Assembly: GCA_025360645.1 (NCBI GenBank)
Contig: JANYBT010000091.1
Span: forward strand, 1 to 64,000
Source: Acidobacteriaceae bacterium
GTDB taxonomy: Bacteria > Acidobacteriota > Terriglobia > Terriglobales > Acidobacteriaceae
Reading direction: 5' to 3'
DNA length: 64,000 bases
In this document: in pieces, positions 33,949 through 43,762 of the stretch
How the letters are laid out: every line of letters begins with the position of its first letter
Numbering within the stretch: position 1 is the first letter of the stretch
Translations under genes and position numbers: made by a program
Notes under the pieces: generated by a model
Databases searched by the model: none
Seen by the model: the letters and a program-made list of their open reading frames with translations, nothing else
Told to the model about the DNA's origin: nothing

Positions 33949-35991
33949 GTGATCGGTCAAACCATTTCGCGCTACCGTGTAATCGAGATGCTGGGCGGTG
34001 GCGGAATGGGAGTTGTCTATAAGGCGGAAGACACCAATCTGGGACGCGCAGTGGCTCTAAAGTTCCTGCCCGATGATGTCGCCCGCGACCCTCAAGCCCT
34101 GGAACGCTTTCGGCGGGAGGCTCGAGCCGCCTCCGCCCTGAATCACCCAGGCATCTGCACCATCTACGACTTCGGTGAGGAAAAGGGCCAGGCCTACCTC
34201 GTGATGGAGTGTCTGGAGGGTGTGACTCTGAAGCAGATGATCACGAACCGGCCAATGGAGATAGAGACCGTGGTGGCGCTTGCAATTGAGATTGCAGACG
34301 CTCTGGACGCGGCCCACTCCCACGGCATTGTTCACCGCGACATCAAGCCCGCCAACATCTTCGTGACCAAACGCGGGCACGCGAAGATTTTAGACTTCGG
34401 ATTGGCCAAGATGACCGCGAGTGGAAGTTCGTCGTCAGAGGCGACCCTCACCGGCAGTCCCAATTTGACGAGTCCAGGCACTGCGATGGGTACGATCTCG
34501 TACATGTCTCCCGAGCAGGCGCGGGCGAAAGAGCTGGATGCGCGCACCGACCTGTTCTCGTTCGGGGCCGTTCTCTACGAGATGGCGACTGGCCAGTTGC
34601 CCTTCCCGGGAGAAAGCACGGCGACGATTTTTGATGCCATCTTGAACCGGGAGCCGGTCGCCCCGGTTCGTTTGAATCCCAGCCTCCCGCTCAAGCTGGA
34701 AGACATCATCCATCGCGCCCTGGAGAAAGATCGGGAACTCCGCTACCAGCACGCGTCCGACATGCGGGCGGAACTGCAGCGTCTAAAGCGGGATTCAGGT
34801 TCCGTGCGGGTGTCGGGGGCGACGGCTTCGCAGTTTGTAGCGAGCGGATCGCAACCCTCTGCTGCTTCGCCGGTCGCCACTTCGGGTCCGTCGGCGCTGG
34901 TCGGCGCAGCTCAGACCCCACCCGCCAACGGCAAGTCCCGGTGGAAGGTCGCGGTTCCAGCGGCGGTCGCCGTTGCGGCAGCTCTAGTCGCGGCGGGACT
35001 GTATTTTCGACCGCATCGCGCCAACCCGGGCGCGAATCGGGAACCGATTGTGCTAACCGACTTTGCCAACTCCACTGGTGAAGCGGCGTTTGATAACACT
35101 CTGAAGCAGGCGTTGAGCATTCAAATGGAACAGTCGTCCTTCCTGAGCGTCCTGTCGGAACAGAAGGTGCGGGACACGCTGAAACAGATGAACCACGACC
35201 CCGACGAGCCCCTCACCCAGAAGGTCGCGCAGGAGGTCTGCCAGCGCACAGCATCCAAAGCTCTGCTGACTGGCTCGATCGCGAGCGTAGGCAGTCACTA
35301 TCTGGTCGGGCTCAAAGCGCTGAACTGCGGCACTGGAGATTTGCTGGGGAGCGCAGCCACCGAAGCGGACAGCCGCGACAAAGTCTTGAAAGCCCTGAGT
35401 ACCGCTGGCGACCAAATGCTGACCAAGCTGGGCGAGTCGCTGCCGTCAGTCGCGCAGGCCAAGTACGACAATCCCATCGTGCCCTCCGGCGAGCAGGGGA
35501 ATGCCGCCGTCCATGCTGCCGTCCCCCCCGCTGCCCCGACACCCCCGGTCGTGAGCGTGACCATCCCCGCGGAAACCGTGTTGGCCATTCGACTGGGACA
35601 GGCTCTGGGCTCGAAAATCAGCACCACCGGCGACATCTTCTCCGCAACGCTGTCCGAGCCCGTGTCGGTGGATGGGAAGGTGGTCATTCCTGCCGGTGCC
35701 GCTGCCTCTGGAGCGGTGACAGACGCCAAAGCGGCTGGACGATTCAAAGGTGGCGCTCTTCTCGCGCTTTCTCTGAAGACTTTGGTCGTAAATGGGCGCA
35801 CCTATCGCATCGAGACGAAGCCGGTAAACCCGGCCTTGAGAGACAAAGGGAGAGGATCGGCGACGCCAGCCAGTGGCAGCTCGGGAGGCGGAATCCTCGG
35901 AGTCTTTGGCAAGCGCGATATCTCGCTGGCGGCGGGGTCTGCGGTGAACTTCCAACTAGAGCACGCTCTACTACTGAGCCCAGCACAGTAA
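33949..35991 (+). CDS. Transmembrane Ser/Thr protein kinase with fused extracytoplasmic domains
   Basis: 680-aa Hanks-type kinase. The catalytic domain (~10-270) begins [20 protein letters not shown], with ATP lysine K38, catalytic D131 in HRDIKPAN and metal-binding D149 in [27 protein letters not shown] marks the P+1 region. A Ser/Ala-rich linker leads to one membrane helix, [20 protein letters not shown] (~332-352). Outside lie a TolB/FlgO-like domain beginning [20 protein letters not shown] (~365-505) and a C-terminal domain with [20 protein letters not shown] and [20 protein letters not shown], usually a separate secreted protein. GTG 33949 is preferred over TTG 33925, which lies inside the promoter. 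The signal sensed is unknown. Confidence 0.88.
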   Translation: MIGQTISRYRVIEMLGGGGMGVVYKAEDTNLGRAVALKFLPDDVARDPQALERFRREARAASALNHPGICTIYDFGEEKGQAYLVMECLEGVTLKQMITNRPMEIETVVALAIEIADALDAAHSHGIVHRDIKPANIFVTKRGHAKILDFGLAKMTASGSSSSEATLTGSPNLTSPGTAMGTISYMSPEQARAKELDARTDLFSFGAVLYEMATGQLPFPGESTATIFDAILNREPVAPVRLNPSLPLKLEDIIHRALEKDRELRYQHASDMRAELQRLKRDSGSVRVSGATASQFVASGSQPSAASPVATSGPSALVGAAQTPPANGKSRWKVAVPAAVAVAAALVAAGLYFRPHRANPGANREPIVLTDFANSTGEAAFDNTLKQALSIQMEQSSFLSVLSEQKVRDTLKQMNHDPDEPLTQKVAQEVCQRTASKALLTGSIASVGSHYLVGLKALNCGTGDLLGSAATEADSRDKVLKALSTAGDQMLTKLGESLPSVAQAKYDNPIVPSGEQGNAAVHAAVPPAAPTPPVVSVTIPAETVLAIRLGQALGSKISTTGDIFSATLSEPVSVDGKVVIPAGAAASGAVTDAKAAGRFKGGALLALSLKTLVVNGRTYRIETKPVNPALRDKGRGSATPASGSSGGGILGVFGKRDISLAAGSAVNFQLEHALLLSPAQ

Positions 35992-36084
35992 CCCAACTGC
36001 TGCTATTTGGTGCGGGAGGAACCAGAGGCCGTCCAGGACCTAAACAATTTGGAATTCAGCTTTCCGGTCATCGCGTGGCGTCGC

Positions 36085-37713
36085 CTATACCGAAACCGCC
36101 TGGTAGTCCTCGTACGCGCCCTTGAAGTCCGTGATCCGGTGGTCGCCTTCGAAATGCCAGATGCGAGTGGCAACTTCGTCAATCAAGTCGTGGTCGTGGC
36201 TCACCAGGAACACTGTGCCCGGGTAGCGCTGTAGTGCAATGTTGAGCGCATTGATTGATTCCAAATCGAGATGGTTGGTCGGTTCGTCCAGCACCAGGAC
36301 GTTCGGCTTCAGCAGCATGAGCTTGCAAAAAAGCAGGCGCGCCGCTTCGCCGCCGGAAAGAATCTCGGTGCGCTTATTGCCGTCTTCCCGAGGAAACAAC
36401 ATCTGTCCTAGCAGGCCGCGGATTTCTTCGTGTGAAGCCGACAGGTCCCACTGATGGAGCCAGTCGAACGCTGTAGTGCCGGATTCGATCGACGCTTTGT
36501 GATCCTGGGCAAAGTATCCGACGGATGCTTCGTGCCCCCAAATGACCTTCCCGCCAGTAACAAACGCCCCGTCATAGCCGCTGGTCCTGCGCAACTCCGC
36601 TTCCGGAATAGTTGGAGAGTTTGCCAGCAATGCGTTGACCAAGGTGGTCTTGCCCGCGCCGTTTCGTCCCATCAGCGCGATCTTTTCGCCGCGCGTGACC
36701 CCTGCGGTAAAGCTGCGGATGACCTCGGTGTCGCCGTACGATTTGCTGAGGCCTTCCAGTTCCAGAATATGTTTTCCCGAGGCACGCTTCTGATCGAACT
36801 TTAGGAAGGGGCGTTGGATGTTGGAGCGAGCCAATTCCGTCACCTGCAGCCGCTCGACTTCCTTGCGCCGCGACTGCACCTGACTGGACCGGGTGCCGGC
36901 GGAGAAACGCGCAATGAATTCCGTCAACTGGGAAATCTTCTTTTCCCGCTGTGCGTTCTGCGACTCAATCTGCGAGCGGATTTGCGTCTTAGCCACCACC
37001 ATGTCGTCATAGGTGCCGGTGTAGGTGATGATGGTTTCGTAATCAATGTCGGCAATGTGGGTGCAAATGCTGTTCAGGAAATGGCGATCGTGGGAAATGA
37101 CGATGAGCGAACCGTCATACTGGTTCAGAAACCCTTGCAGCCAGTGGATTGAATCCAAGTCCAGATGGTTCGTGGGTTCGTCGAGCAGCAAGGCCTGCGG
37201 GTGTCCAAACAACGCCTGCGCCAGCAGCACCCGGACTTTCTGTCCGCCTTGCAACTCGCCCATCCGACGTTCGTGGCTGGCGTCAGAAATATCCAGCCCC
37301 TGCAATAGCAGCGCCGCATCAGTTTCGGCGGTGTAGCCGTCCTCTTCGCCAACAATGCCTTCCAGTTCGCCCAGCTTCATGCCGTCTTCGTCAGTAAACT
37401 CTGGTTTGGCAAAGATGCGGTCGCGCTCTTCCATGGCCTTCCACAGCCGCTTGTTGCCCATAATGACGGTGTCAATCACACGAAAGGCGTCGAAGGCGAA
37501 CTGGTCTTGGCTGAGGGCGCCGAGCTTCCGAGGGCGCACCACGGTTCCTTTTTGCGGATCAAGTTCACCGGTCAGAAGCTTCATGAACGTCGACTTGCCG
37601 GCGCCATTAGGCCCGGTCAGGCCATAGCGCTTCCCCAGCGTGAACGCCGTGGACACATCGTCGAACAGAATTTTCGCGCCGTAGCGCATGGATACATTGC
37701 TGACTGAAATCAT
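36085..37713 (-). CDS. ABC-F ATPase, YbiT-like
   Basis: 542-aa soluble protein with two ABC domains and no membrane part; ABC-F proteins bind the ribosomal E site and modulate or rescue translation. First domain: Walker A LTGPNGAGKSTFMKLL, signature LQGGQKVRVLLAQAL (a variant of LSGGQ), Walker B ALLLDEPTNHLDLDSIHWLQ. Second domain: GRNGAGKTTLVNALLAN, LSGGEAARLLFCKLMLL, VLVLDEPTNHLDLESINALN. The interdomain linker (~240-320) holds RFSAGTRSSQVQSRRKEVER, and the C-terminal ITDFKGAYEDYQ is typical of the YbiT subgroup. Confidence 0.9.
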   Translation of the reverse strand: MISVSNVSMRYGAKILFDDVSTAFTLGKRYGLTGPNGAGKSTFMKLLTGELDPQKGTVVRPRKLGALSQDQFAFDAFRVIDTVIMGNKRLWKAMEERDRIFAKPEFTDEDGMKLGELEGIVGEEDGYTAETDAALLLQGLDISDASHERRMGELQGGQKVRVLLAQALFGHPQALLLDEPTNHLDLDSIHWLQGFLNQYDGSLIVISHDRHFLNSICTHIADIDYETIITYTGTYDDMVVAKTQIRSQIESQNAQREKKISQLTEFIARFSAGTRSSQVQSRRKEVERLQVTELARSNIQRPFLKFDQKRASGKHILELEGLSKSYGDTEVIRSFTAGVTRGEKIALMGRNGAGKTTLVNALLANSPTIPEAELRRTSGYDGAFVTGGKVIWGHEASVGYFAQDHKASIESGTTAFDWLHQWDLSASHEEIRGLLGQMLFPREDGNKRTEILSGGEAARLLFCKLMLLKPNVLVLDEPTNHLDLESINALNIALQRYPGTVFLVSHDHDLIDEVATRIWHFEGDHRITDFKGAYEDYQAVSV

Positions 37714-37860
37714 GGCCTTCTAGGGTCTTGCAGGGAAAATAGCTTTGTGGCGGGTAGCAACAAAAGCTCTTACAGAATATCATGCCGAGAGCCGCTTCCG
37801 CTCAATCTGCGACGGTTTCGGCGCACACTTAGTCCAAGAACTCGGGGATCCGCATTCTTC

Positions 37861-39327
37861 ATGAACAACCCTGCATCTTCGCCTGTTGATCTTCAAGCCG
37901 CAGCCAAGCAAACTATGATGGCAAACGGCTTCGAGCCGGAATTCTCCCCGGCAGTACAGCAGCAACTGGGGCAGTTGAAGGCCCACCCGCCCGAGGTTGC
38001 TCCTGCGCCCGGTATTCGCGATCTGCGAGACCAGATGTGGTCTTCCATCGACAACGACACATCTCGCGACCTGGACCAGATTGAAGTCGCTGAGAAGCTG
38101 CCCGACGGTACCACGCAAGTTCTGGTGGCCATTGCCGATGTGGACACATTTGTGCCCAAGGGCTCGGCCATTGATGACCACGCTGCCAAGCAGACCACCA
38201 CCGTCTATACCGGTGTCCGCAACTTTGCCATGTTGCCCGAGGAACTTTCCACTGGCACGACATCGCTGATGGAAAATGTAGACCGGCTCAGCCTGGTGAT
38301 TGAATTCGTCGTCACCAGCGATGGCCGCGTGAAGTCCAGCGATGTGTACCGGGCCGTCGTTTGCAACAAGGCCCAGCTTACTTACAACGCGGTGGGCGCT
38401 TGGCTGGAAAATACCGCCGCGGCGCCGCCCAAAGTCGCGGCTTCGCCCGATCTGCAAGCGCAGTTGCGACTGCAAGATGAGGTCGCACAGGCGCTCAAAG
38501 GCGAACGCTACCGCCACGGTGCGCTCAATATTGAGACCATCGAAACTACTCCCGTGCTCCTGAATCAGCAGGTGGTGGGCATCGCGAACCAGCGCAAGAA
38601 CCGGGCCACCGACTTGATTGAAGACTTCATGATCGCGGCCAACGAAGTGGTCGCCCGCAAGCTCCTGGATGTGTCTTCCATCCGGCGCATCGTGAAAACG
38701 CCCGAACGTTGGGACCGCATCGTGGCCCTCGCTGCCCAACTCGGCGAGCAACTGCCCCCGGTAGCCGACTCCAAAGCGTTGAATGAATTCCTCACCAAGC
38801 GCCAAGCAACCGACCCGGACCACTTTGCCGATCTGTCCCTGGCCGTCATCAAACTCATGGGGCCGGGGGAATACGTCCTGGAGCGGCCCGGCGATCCCGA
38901 GCAGGGACACTTCGGGCTGGCGGTGCAGGACTACACTCACTCCACCGCACCCAACCGTCGCTTCGCAGACTTGGCCACGCAGCGCATCTTGAAAGCCAAG
39001 ATCGCGAACCAGCCCGCGCCCTATTCCGACGACGAGCTGGCCGCGATCGCTCAAAATTGCACCGCCAAGGGAGATGCCGAACGCAAGGTAGAACGGGAGA
39101 TGACCAAGCGCATCGCAGCCGTCGCCATGAGCCATCGGATCGGCGAGGTATTCGATGCCATTGTCACCGGCGTGACCCCAAAAGGAACCTTCGTGCGCGT
39201 ACTGCAGCCGCATGTCGAAGGGTTGCTCGCTCAAGGACAGCAGGGTGTCGACGTGGGCGACAAGCTGCGGGTGAAGTTGACCAGCACGAACGTGCAACGC
39301 GGTTACATCGATTTCTCGCGCGCATGA
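37861..39327 (+). CDS. RNB-domain exoribonuclease with C-terminal S1 domain (RNase II/R-like)
   Basis: 488-aa 3'-5' exoribonuclease relative. It lacks the N-terminal cold-shock domains of RNase R and II and starts MNNPASSPVDLQAAAKQTMM. The RNB active-site loop SSIDNDTSRDLDQIEVAE places aspartates at 64, 70 and 72, but the fourth acidic position of RNase II (Asp210) is Gln73. VAIADVDTFVPKGSAIDDHA and the substrate-channel segment DYTHSTAPNRRFADLATQRI are conserved. A C-terminal S1 domain (~415-488) includes DAIVTGVTPKGTFVRVLQP. The ATG at 37861 was chosen because the upstream 38 codons look non-conserved. Confidence 0.84.
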   Translation: MNNPASSPVDLQAAAKQTMMANGFEPEFSPAVQQQLGQLKAHPPEVAPAPGIRDLRDQMWSSIDNDTSRDLDQIEVAEKLPDGTTQVLVAIADVDTFVPKGSAIDDHAAKQTTTVYTGVRNFAMLPEELSTGTTSLMENVDRLSLVIEFVVTSDGRVKSSDVYRAVVCNKAQLTYNAVGAWLENTAAAPPKVAASPDLQAQLRLQDEVAQALKGERYRHGALNIETIETTPVLLNQQVVGIANQRKNRATDLIEDFMIAANEVVARKLLDVSSIRRIVKTPERWDRIVALAAQLGEQLPPVADSKALNEFLTKRQATDPDHFADLSLAVIKLMGPGEYVLERPGDPEQGHFGLAVQDYTHSTAPNRRFADLATQRILKAKIANQPAPYSDDELAAIAQNCTAKGDAERKVEREMTKRIAAVAMSHRIGEVFDAIVTGVTPKGTFVRVLQPHVEGLLAQGQQGVDVGDKLRVKLTSTNVQRGYIDFSRA

Positions 39328-39357
39328 GTCGCTCGCGGGATAACGCGGCACAGGTGC

Positions 39358-41163
39358 TTAGCCCTGCTTGGCTTCCAATTCGTGCCAGCGAGCATAGAGG
39401 ACATCAAGGGCTTGCTGGGCTTTGTCCAGGTCGGCATGGGCTGCCATCAGTCGCGACGCATCGCTGGCGATTTCTGAATCTTCCGCAGCGGCGCGTTTCG
39501 CTTGCACTATCTGTTCTGCCTGTGCGATGCGTTGCTCGATAGTTGAGAACTCGCGCGCCTCCAGGTACGAAAGCTTCTTCTTCTCCTGAGCCGCGGCGCT
39601 GCGCGTGTTCTGGACCGCGTCTTCGCGGTCATTGGCGCGTGTCAACTGCTTGCGCTCGACCTGCCACGCCTCCCACTGGGAATAGTCGGCGAAGGTCGCG
39701 ACGGCACCTTCACCGTCCAGTCCAAGCACGGTGGTGGAAACGCGGTCCAGCATGTAGCGGTCGTGCGTCACCAGAACCAGAGCACCGGAATACTCCAGCA
39801 GGCTCTCCTCCAGAATCTCCAACGTCGGGATATCCAGATCGTTCGTCGGCTCGTCGAGCAGCAGCACATCGGCCGGTTGGAGCATGAGCTGCGCAATCAG
39901 GATGCGGGCGCGCTCTCCACCCGAGAGGCGGCTCACCGGCTGATTGAGTTGCTCGCTGGTAAATAGAAACCGCGCTGCCCACGCCGCTACGTGTATCACC
40001 CGGTCTTGATAGACAACCGAATCGCTGTCGGGGGCCAGGGCGCGCCGCAACGTGCCTTCTTCATCCAGCACACGAGTTTGGTCAAAGTACACAATGCGCA
40101 GTAGATCGGCTCGGCGTAGTTCACCTGCGGAAGGCTCGTTCTCACCGCGGAACAAACGGAGCAGCGTGGTCTTGCCGCTGCCGTTTGGACCCACCAGTCC
40201 GACCCGCATCCCGGCGGTAATCACAAAGTTCAGCCCATCGAAGAGCCGGCGGCCGCCGACTTCATAAGCCACGTCGTTGAGTTCGATCAGGCGCTTGGTC
40301 TTGCGATCGGTCGCGGAAAAATCAATGTTCGCGCTCCCGCCACGAGTGCGCGAGTTGAGATCGGCCAGTTCCCCCATCAGTTCGTTCGCCTTGCCGATGC
40401 GCGCCTTTGACTTCCGAGTGCGCGCCTTGGCTCCCCGGCGCAGCCACTCGATTTCATTGTGCACGCGGTTCTCCAGCGCCTCCTGGTGCTTGGCCTGAGC
40501 GTGCAGGAATTCTTCCTTCTTGATTAGAAAAGCGCTGTAATTCCCAGCCACTCGCAGAACGCCGTTAGGGTACGCACGACTCAGTTCGGCAGTCTCTGTG
40601 CCAACATTCTCCAGAAAATAGCGATCATGGCTGACCACAACACACGCAAAGGGCGCGGCCCGCAGCAGATCCTCCAGCCACTCGATTCCGGCCAAATCCA
40701 GATGATTGGTCGGCTCATCCAAGAGCACAACTTCGGGCGCTTGCACCAGCGCTTCGACGATGGCCAAACGCTTCTGCCATCCACCCGAAAGCTCGCGGGC
40801 ATTGGCATCGAAATCCTCGAAACCGGCGCGCCCCAGCGTCTCCCCCAGTCGCGTGCCTCGCTCCGACTCGGGCACCCCGCTGCGGACCATCGCGCTCTCC
40901 ACCACCGAGCGCACCGTGTCCTCAGCTCCGAACGTGGAGTCCTGTTCCACGTAGCTCAGCCGGATCCGCTTTCGAACGGCCACGTTCCCGCTGTCAGGTT
41001 CTACCGTCCCCGCCAATATTCGAAGCAGCGTGGACTTGCCCGAGCCATTGGCGCCGATCAACCCGATCCGGTCGCCTTGGGACACGGTGAATGAGATGTT
41101 TCGAAAAAGCGGAACTGCTCCGAAACTCTTGGAGAGGTCTTGTGCGTTGACGATAGGCGGCAA
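39358..41163 (-). CDS. uup: ABC-F ATPase, Uup-like
   Basis: 601-aa double-ABC soluble ATPase. The first domain has Walker A LIGANGSGKSTLLRILAG, signature ELSGGWQKRLAIVEALVQ (LSGGW variant as in Uup) and VVLLDEPTNHLDLAGIEWLE. The second has VGPNGSGKTTLLRLFRGE, RLSGGERARILIAQLML and DVLLLDEPTNDLDIPTLEIL. A C-terminal charged coiled coil (~515-600) with LEAREFSTIEQRIAQAEQIV corresponds to Uup's DNA-binding or ribosome-contacting arm. It faces the RNB gene convergently. Confidence 0.9.
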   Translation of the reverse strand: MPPIVNAQDLSKSFGAVPLFRNISFTVSQGDRIGLIGANGSGKSTLLRILAGTVEPDSGNVAVRKRIRLSYVEQDSTFGAEDTVRSVVESAMVRSGVPESERGTRLGETLGRAGFEDFDANARELSGGWQKRLAIVEALVQAPEVVLLDEPTNHLDLAGIEWLEDLLRAAPFACVVVSHDRYFLENVGTETAELSRAYPNGVLRVAGNYSAFLIKKEEFLHAQAKHQEALENRVHNEIEWLRRGAKARTRKSKARIGKANELMGELADLNSRTRGGSANIDFSATDRKTKRLIELNDVAYEVGGRRLFDGLNFVITAGMRVGLVGPNGSGKTTLLRLFRGENEPSAGELRRADLLRIVYFDQTRVLDEEGTLRRALAPDSDSVVYQDRVIHVAAWAARFLFTSEQLNQPVSRLSGGERARILIAQLMLQPADVLLLDEPTNDLDIPTLEILEESLLEYSGALVLVTHDRYMLDRVSTTVLGLDGEGAVATFADYSQWEAWQVERKQLTRANDREDAVQNTRSAAAQEKKKLSYLEAREFSTIEQRIAQAEQIVQAKRAAAEDSEIASDASRLMAAHADLDKAQQALDVLYARWHELEAKQG

Positions 41164-41309
41164 TGAGTAACAATCTCCGGAGCGGTGTGGATGCTTTGAT
41201 TATAGAGTGTCGCGAGCGCCGGTCTGTTCCGATATACTCAAGGCACGTCTCCGGGAACCACCTTTTTTGTGAGGTTTTGGTTTTTCGACGGGAAGACGAG
41301 GACATTGCG

Positions 41310-42032
41310 ATGATGACGCGCTCCTGCGTGCTGGGCTCGATCCTATTGTGTACTTCCGCCCTATCCTTTGCTCAGTTCGACCAAGTAGGGAAGGCGCTCG
41401 GAATGGACAACAAGAGTCCGTTGAGCGATTCCAAGGTAGCTTCCGGGCTGAAGGAAGCGCTCCAGACCGGTGCGAAAAGGGCCGTCAGAGTCACGGGGAC
41501 GACGGACGGGTTTTTCGGTAACCAAGCCATCAAAATTCTCTTGCCCAAGAATCTCCGCCCTTTGGCGACGGGCCTCGGAGCGATGGGGTTTCAACCAAAA
41601 ATCGACGCGTTTGTCCTCAGCATGAACCGTGCGGCGGAAGCGGCTGCCCCCTCGGCAGAGAAGATTTTTGGTGATGCGATTCTGGCCATGAGCTTCGATG
41701 ACGCGCGAAAAATTCTTTCGGGAGGCGACACGGCGGCAACGGACTATTTCAAAGCCAAGACCACCTCTGAACTGACCGCTGCGTTTCGCCCTTTCGTGGA
41801 GAAAACCATGGCAGAGAACGGCGTGACCCAGCAATACGAAGCGCTGACCGGCGAATTGAAATCCATCCCTTTTGCAAAGAGCGAGACTCTGGACATCAAC
41901 AAGTATGTGGTGGGCAAAGCTCTCGATGGACTTTTCTACATGTTGGCTCAGGAAGAAAAGAACATTCGCAAGAATCCCGCGGCTCGTACCACGGATTTGC
42001 TAAAAGAGGTCTTCGGGAAGGCGCACTCCTGA
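41310..42032 (+). CDS. DUF4197 family secreted protein
   Basis: 240-aa protein with a signal peptide ([20 protein letters not shown], cleavage after AQ or nearby) and the DUF4197 fold: [60 protein letters not shown] and [20 protein letters not shown] near the end. The family is common in Gram-negative periplasms and has no known function. The double ATG at 41310/41313 gives the clean signal sequence; the 49 codons upstream have no signal pattern. Confidence 0.85.
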   Translation: MMTRSCVLGSILLCTSALSFAQFDQVGKALGMDNKSPLSDSKVASGLKEALQTGAKRAVRVTGTTDGFFGNQAIKILLPKNLRPLATGLGAMGFQPKIDAFVLSMNRAAEAAAPSAEKIFGDAILAMSFDDARKILSGGDTAATDYFKAKTTSELTAAFRPFVEKTMAENGVTQQYEALTGELKSIPFAKSETLDINKYVVGKALDGLFYMLAQEEKNIRKNPAARTTDLLKEVFGKAHS

Positions 42033-42097
42033 TTCACGCTAGAGCCGCGGACCAATGGCTCAAAGTTTCAAGTAAAGTTCCAAGTGTTGATGAGCGG

Positions 42098-42128
42098 CCA
42101 ACCCGAGGCGGACCCCCCGCTGGGTTGG
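42098..42128. other. Strong GC-rich hairpin without U-run
   Basis: CCAACCC (42098-42104) pairs with GGGTTGG (42122-42128), with an inner GCGG/CCGC stem. It lies between the DUF4197 gene and the O-antigen ligase-like gene. No T-stretch follows, so it is not a classical terminator, but it could act as a 3' stabiliser. A TATACT box lies 33 nt further downstream at 42161-42166. Confidence 0.45.
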
Positions 42129-42207
42129 CGAAATCACTAGGATTTGCTGGTTGGGGACGCTATACTCTATCAGCACTCCAAATCATCCCCCACGCTAGCC
42201 AGAACAA

Positions 42208-43746
42208 ATGGGTACGGGCACTCTCAATCGCGTTCCGGGCACTTCGGCGGCTCCGGCCATCGGCCAACGCCGGACCGTAGTGCTGCTCGCAGGATTTGTT
42301 CTACTGGGCCTCGCCATCGCCCTCGTAGCGGGCTACTTCGCCGGCTCGTCCGATTCCGGGTTGCTGATCGCGGCGGTGGGGATTCTGCTGGCCCCTCCAC
42401 TCATTACCCTGGTCGTAATGGCGGGTGCCGATTTGATGCCCATGGCGCGGGTCCTCTCTGCCAACTGGACCTGGTGGCATCCCCTGTGGTTGCTCACTTT
42501 CGCCAGCATGTTGGTGTTTCGTATCCGCGAGGGAAGCGCGGCCACCGCCAATCCTCTGGATGCAAACGCCTTGATGCGCATTGCCTGCGAGGGCTTTGTC
42601 GCGTTTTCGCTGATCGTGCGGCTCGTCCTGCGGAAGCCTTTTTGGCTGGGTTCATTGTTCCGCGGATTGGTCGGCGCATTGGGCCTCTATTGCGTGGCCA
42701 GCATCATTTCGACCGCATGGTCGGTGAACCCGCCGTGGACGGCATACAAATCCTTTGAGTTCCTCGTCGACGTCAGCTTGCTTGCCTCGATCGTGGCCAG
42801 CGCCGAGTCGTGGCTCGATTTCAAGAAACTTTTTGATTGGACCGTCACTTTCTACGGCGCGGCGCTGGTGGTGGTATGGATCAATGTTCCGATTTTCCCC
42901 ACCGATGCCTGGGATGGCGGCCGGCTTACCGGTGTAATTCCGGTCGAAGCGTCCAATGCGGTGGGAGCCGAGGGAGCGGTGCTGGCGCTCGTGGCCCTGT
43001 GCCGTCTAATCCCGATGTTTGGCCGAGCCAAGAACCGTGCCTGGTATTTGTTCTTGTTCCTGTTTGGGTTGACCTCGATGGTCCTTTCCCAGACCCGCAA
43101 TGCCGAGGCTGCGTTTGTCATCGGAGTGCTTCTGATCGCGGCCTTTTCCCCGCCCATGCGGAAACTGGTGCTCAGGGTCACCGCGGTGGTTGCGCCCATC
43201 ATCGCGGTGAGTGTTTACTTCAACCAATGGATGTGGCACAAAGCCACCGAGGTGGCCATCAGTTTCTTCGCTCGCGAGCAATCCACCGATGCGGTCGAGT
43301 CGCTGAGCGGACGCTTGGGGTGGTGGACCTACGGCTTGCACTTGCTGTCGCAGCACCCATTCACTGGCATCGGCGCCTACGGCGGCCGCTTCGCTGTGCT
43401 GGACAAGTTGGGCGTGGGCTCCGCCGCCATGATGCACAGCGACTGGATCGAAGTCGTCATTGGCACCAGCTTTTGGGGTTTGATACCATTCACCGCGGCA
43501 TTGCTGGGCGCGTGGTGGTACTTGATTCGCTGTGTCCGTGGCAGCAAATTTACCGAAGAACAGCGCCAACTAGCCCTGGAGATGATCGCTCTCCTGGCTA
43601 TGCTGACCCTGCACTCGTTCTTCAATGACGAAATGAGCTGGCATGCACCGCTGCTTTATTTTTCGATTGTGGCCTATGCAGAGTTCGCTCGCCGTCGCAA
43701 CAAATACGATCCTGATTCCATGATGGGCAGTAACCGCTACCTCTGA
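42208..43746 (+). CDS. O-antigen ligase / polymerase-like membrane protein
   Basis: 512-aa polytopic membrane protein with about 12 helices (for example VVLLAGFVLLGLAIALVAGY, GLLIAAVGILLAPPLITLVV, LVLRVTAVVAPIIAVSVYFN) and a long outer loop containing SLSGRLGWWTYGLHLLSQHP, then FTGIGAYGGRFAVLDKLGVG and HSDWIEVVIGTSFWGLIPFT. This is the Wzy/WaaL/RfaL pattern: a Wzy_C segment with an arginine-bearing outer loop and the G-x-G-x-G-x motif. It probably polymerises or ligates polysaccharide units on the periplasmic face. It is convergent with murJ. Confidence 0.8.
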   Translation: MGTGTLNRVPGTSAAPAIGQRRTVVLLAGFVLLGLAIALVAGYFAGSSDSGLLIAAVGILLAPPLITLVVMAGADLMPMARVLSANWTWWHPLWLLTFASMLVFRIREGSAATANPLDANALMRIACEGFVAFSLIVRLVLRKPFWLGSLFRGLVGALGLYCVASIISTAWSVNPPWTAYKSFEFLVDVSLLASIVASAESWLDFKKLFDWTVTFYGAALVVVWINVPIFPTDAWDGGRLTGVIPVEASNAVGAEGAVLALVALCRLIPMFGRAKNRAWYLFLFLFGLTSMVLSQTRNAEAAFVIGVLLIAAFSPPMRKLVLRVTAVVAPIIAVSVYFNQWMWHKATEVAISFFAREQSTDAVESLSGRLGWWTYGLHLLSQHPFTGIGAYGGRFAVLDKLGVGSAAMMHSDWIEVVIGTSFWGLIPFTAALLGAWWYLIRCVRGSKFTEEQRQLALEMIALLAMLTLHSFFNDEMSWHAPLLYFSIVAYAEFARRRNKYDPDSMMGSNRYL

Positions 43747-43762
43747 TGAAATTCTGATGAAA

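Noticed and set aside
37780-39351. A 523-codon open frame opposite the RNB gene
   Set aside because: The RNB and S1 motifs are on the plus strand; the minus product has no recognisable motif.
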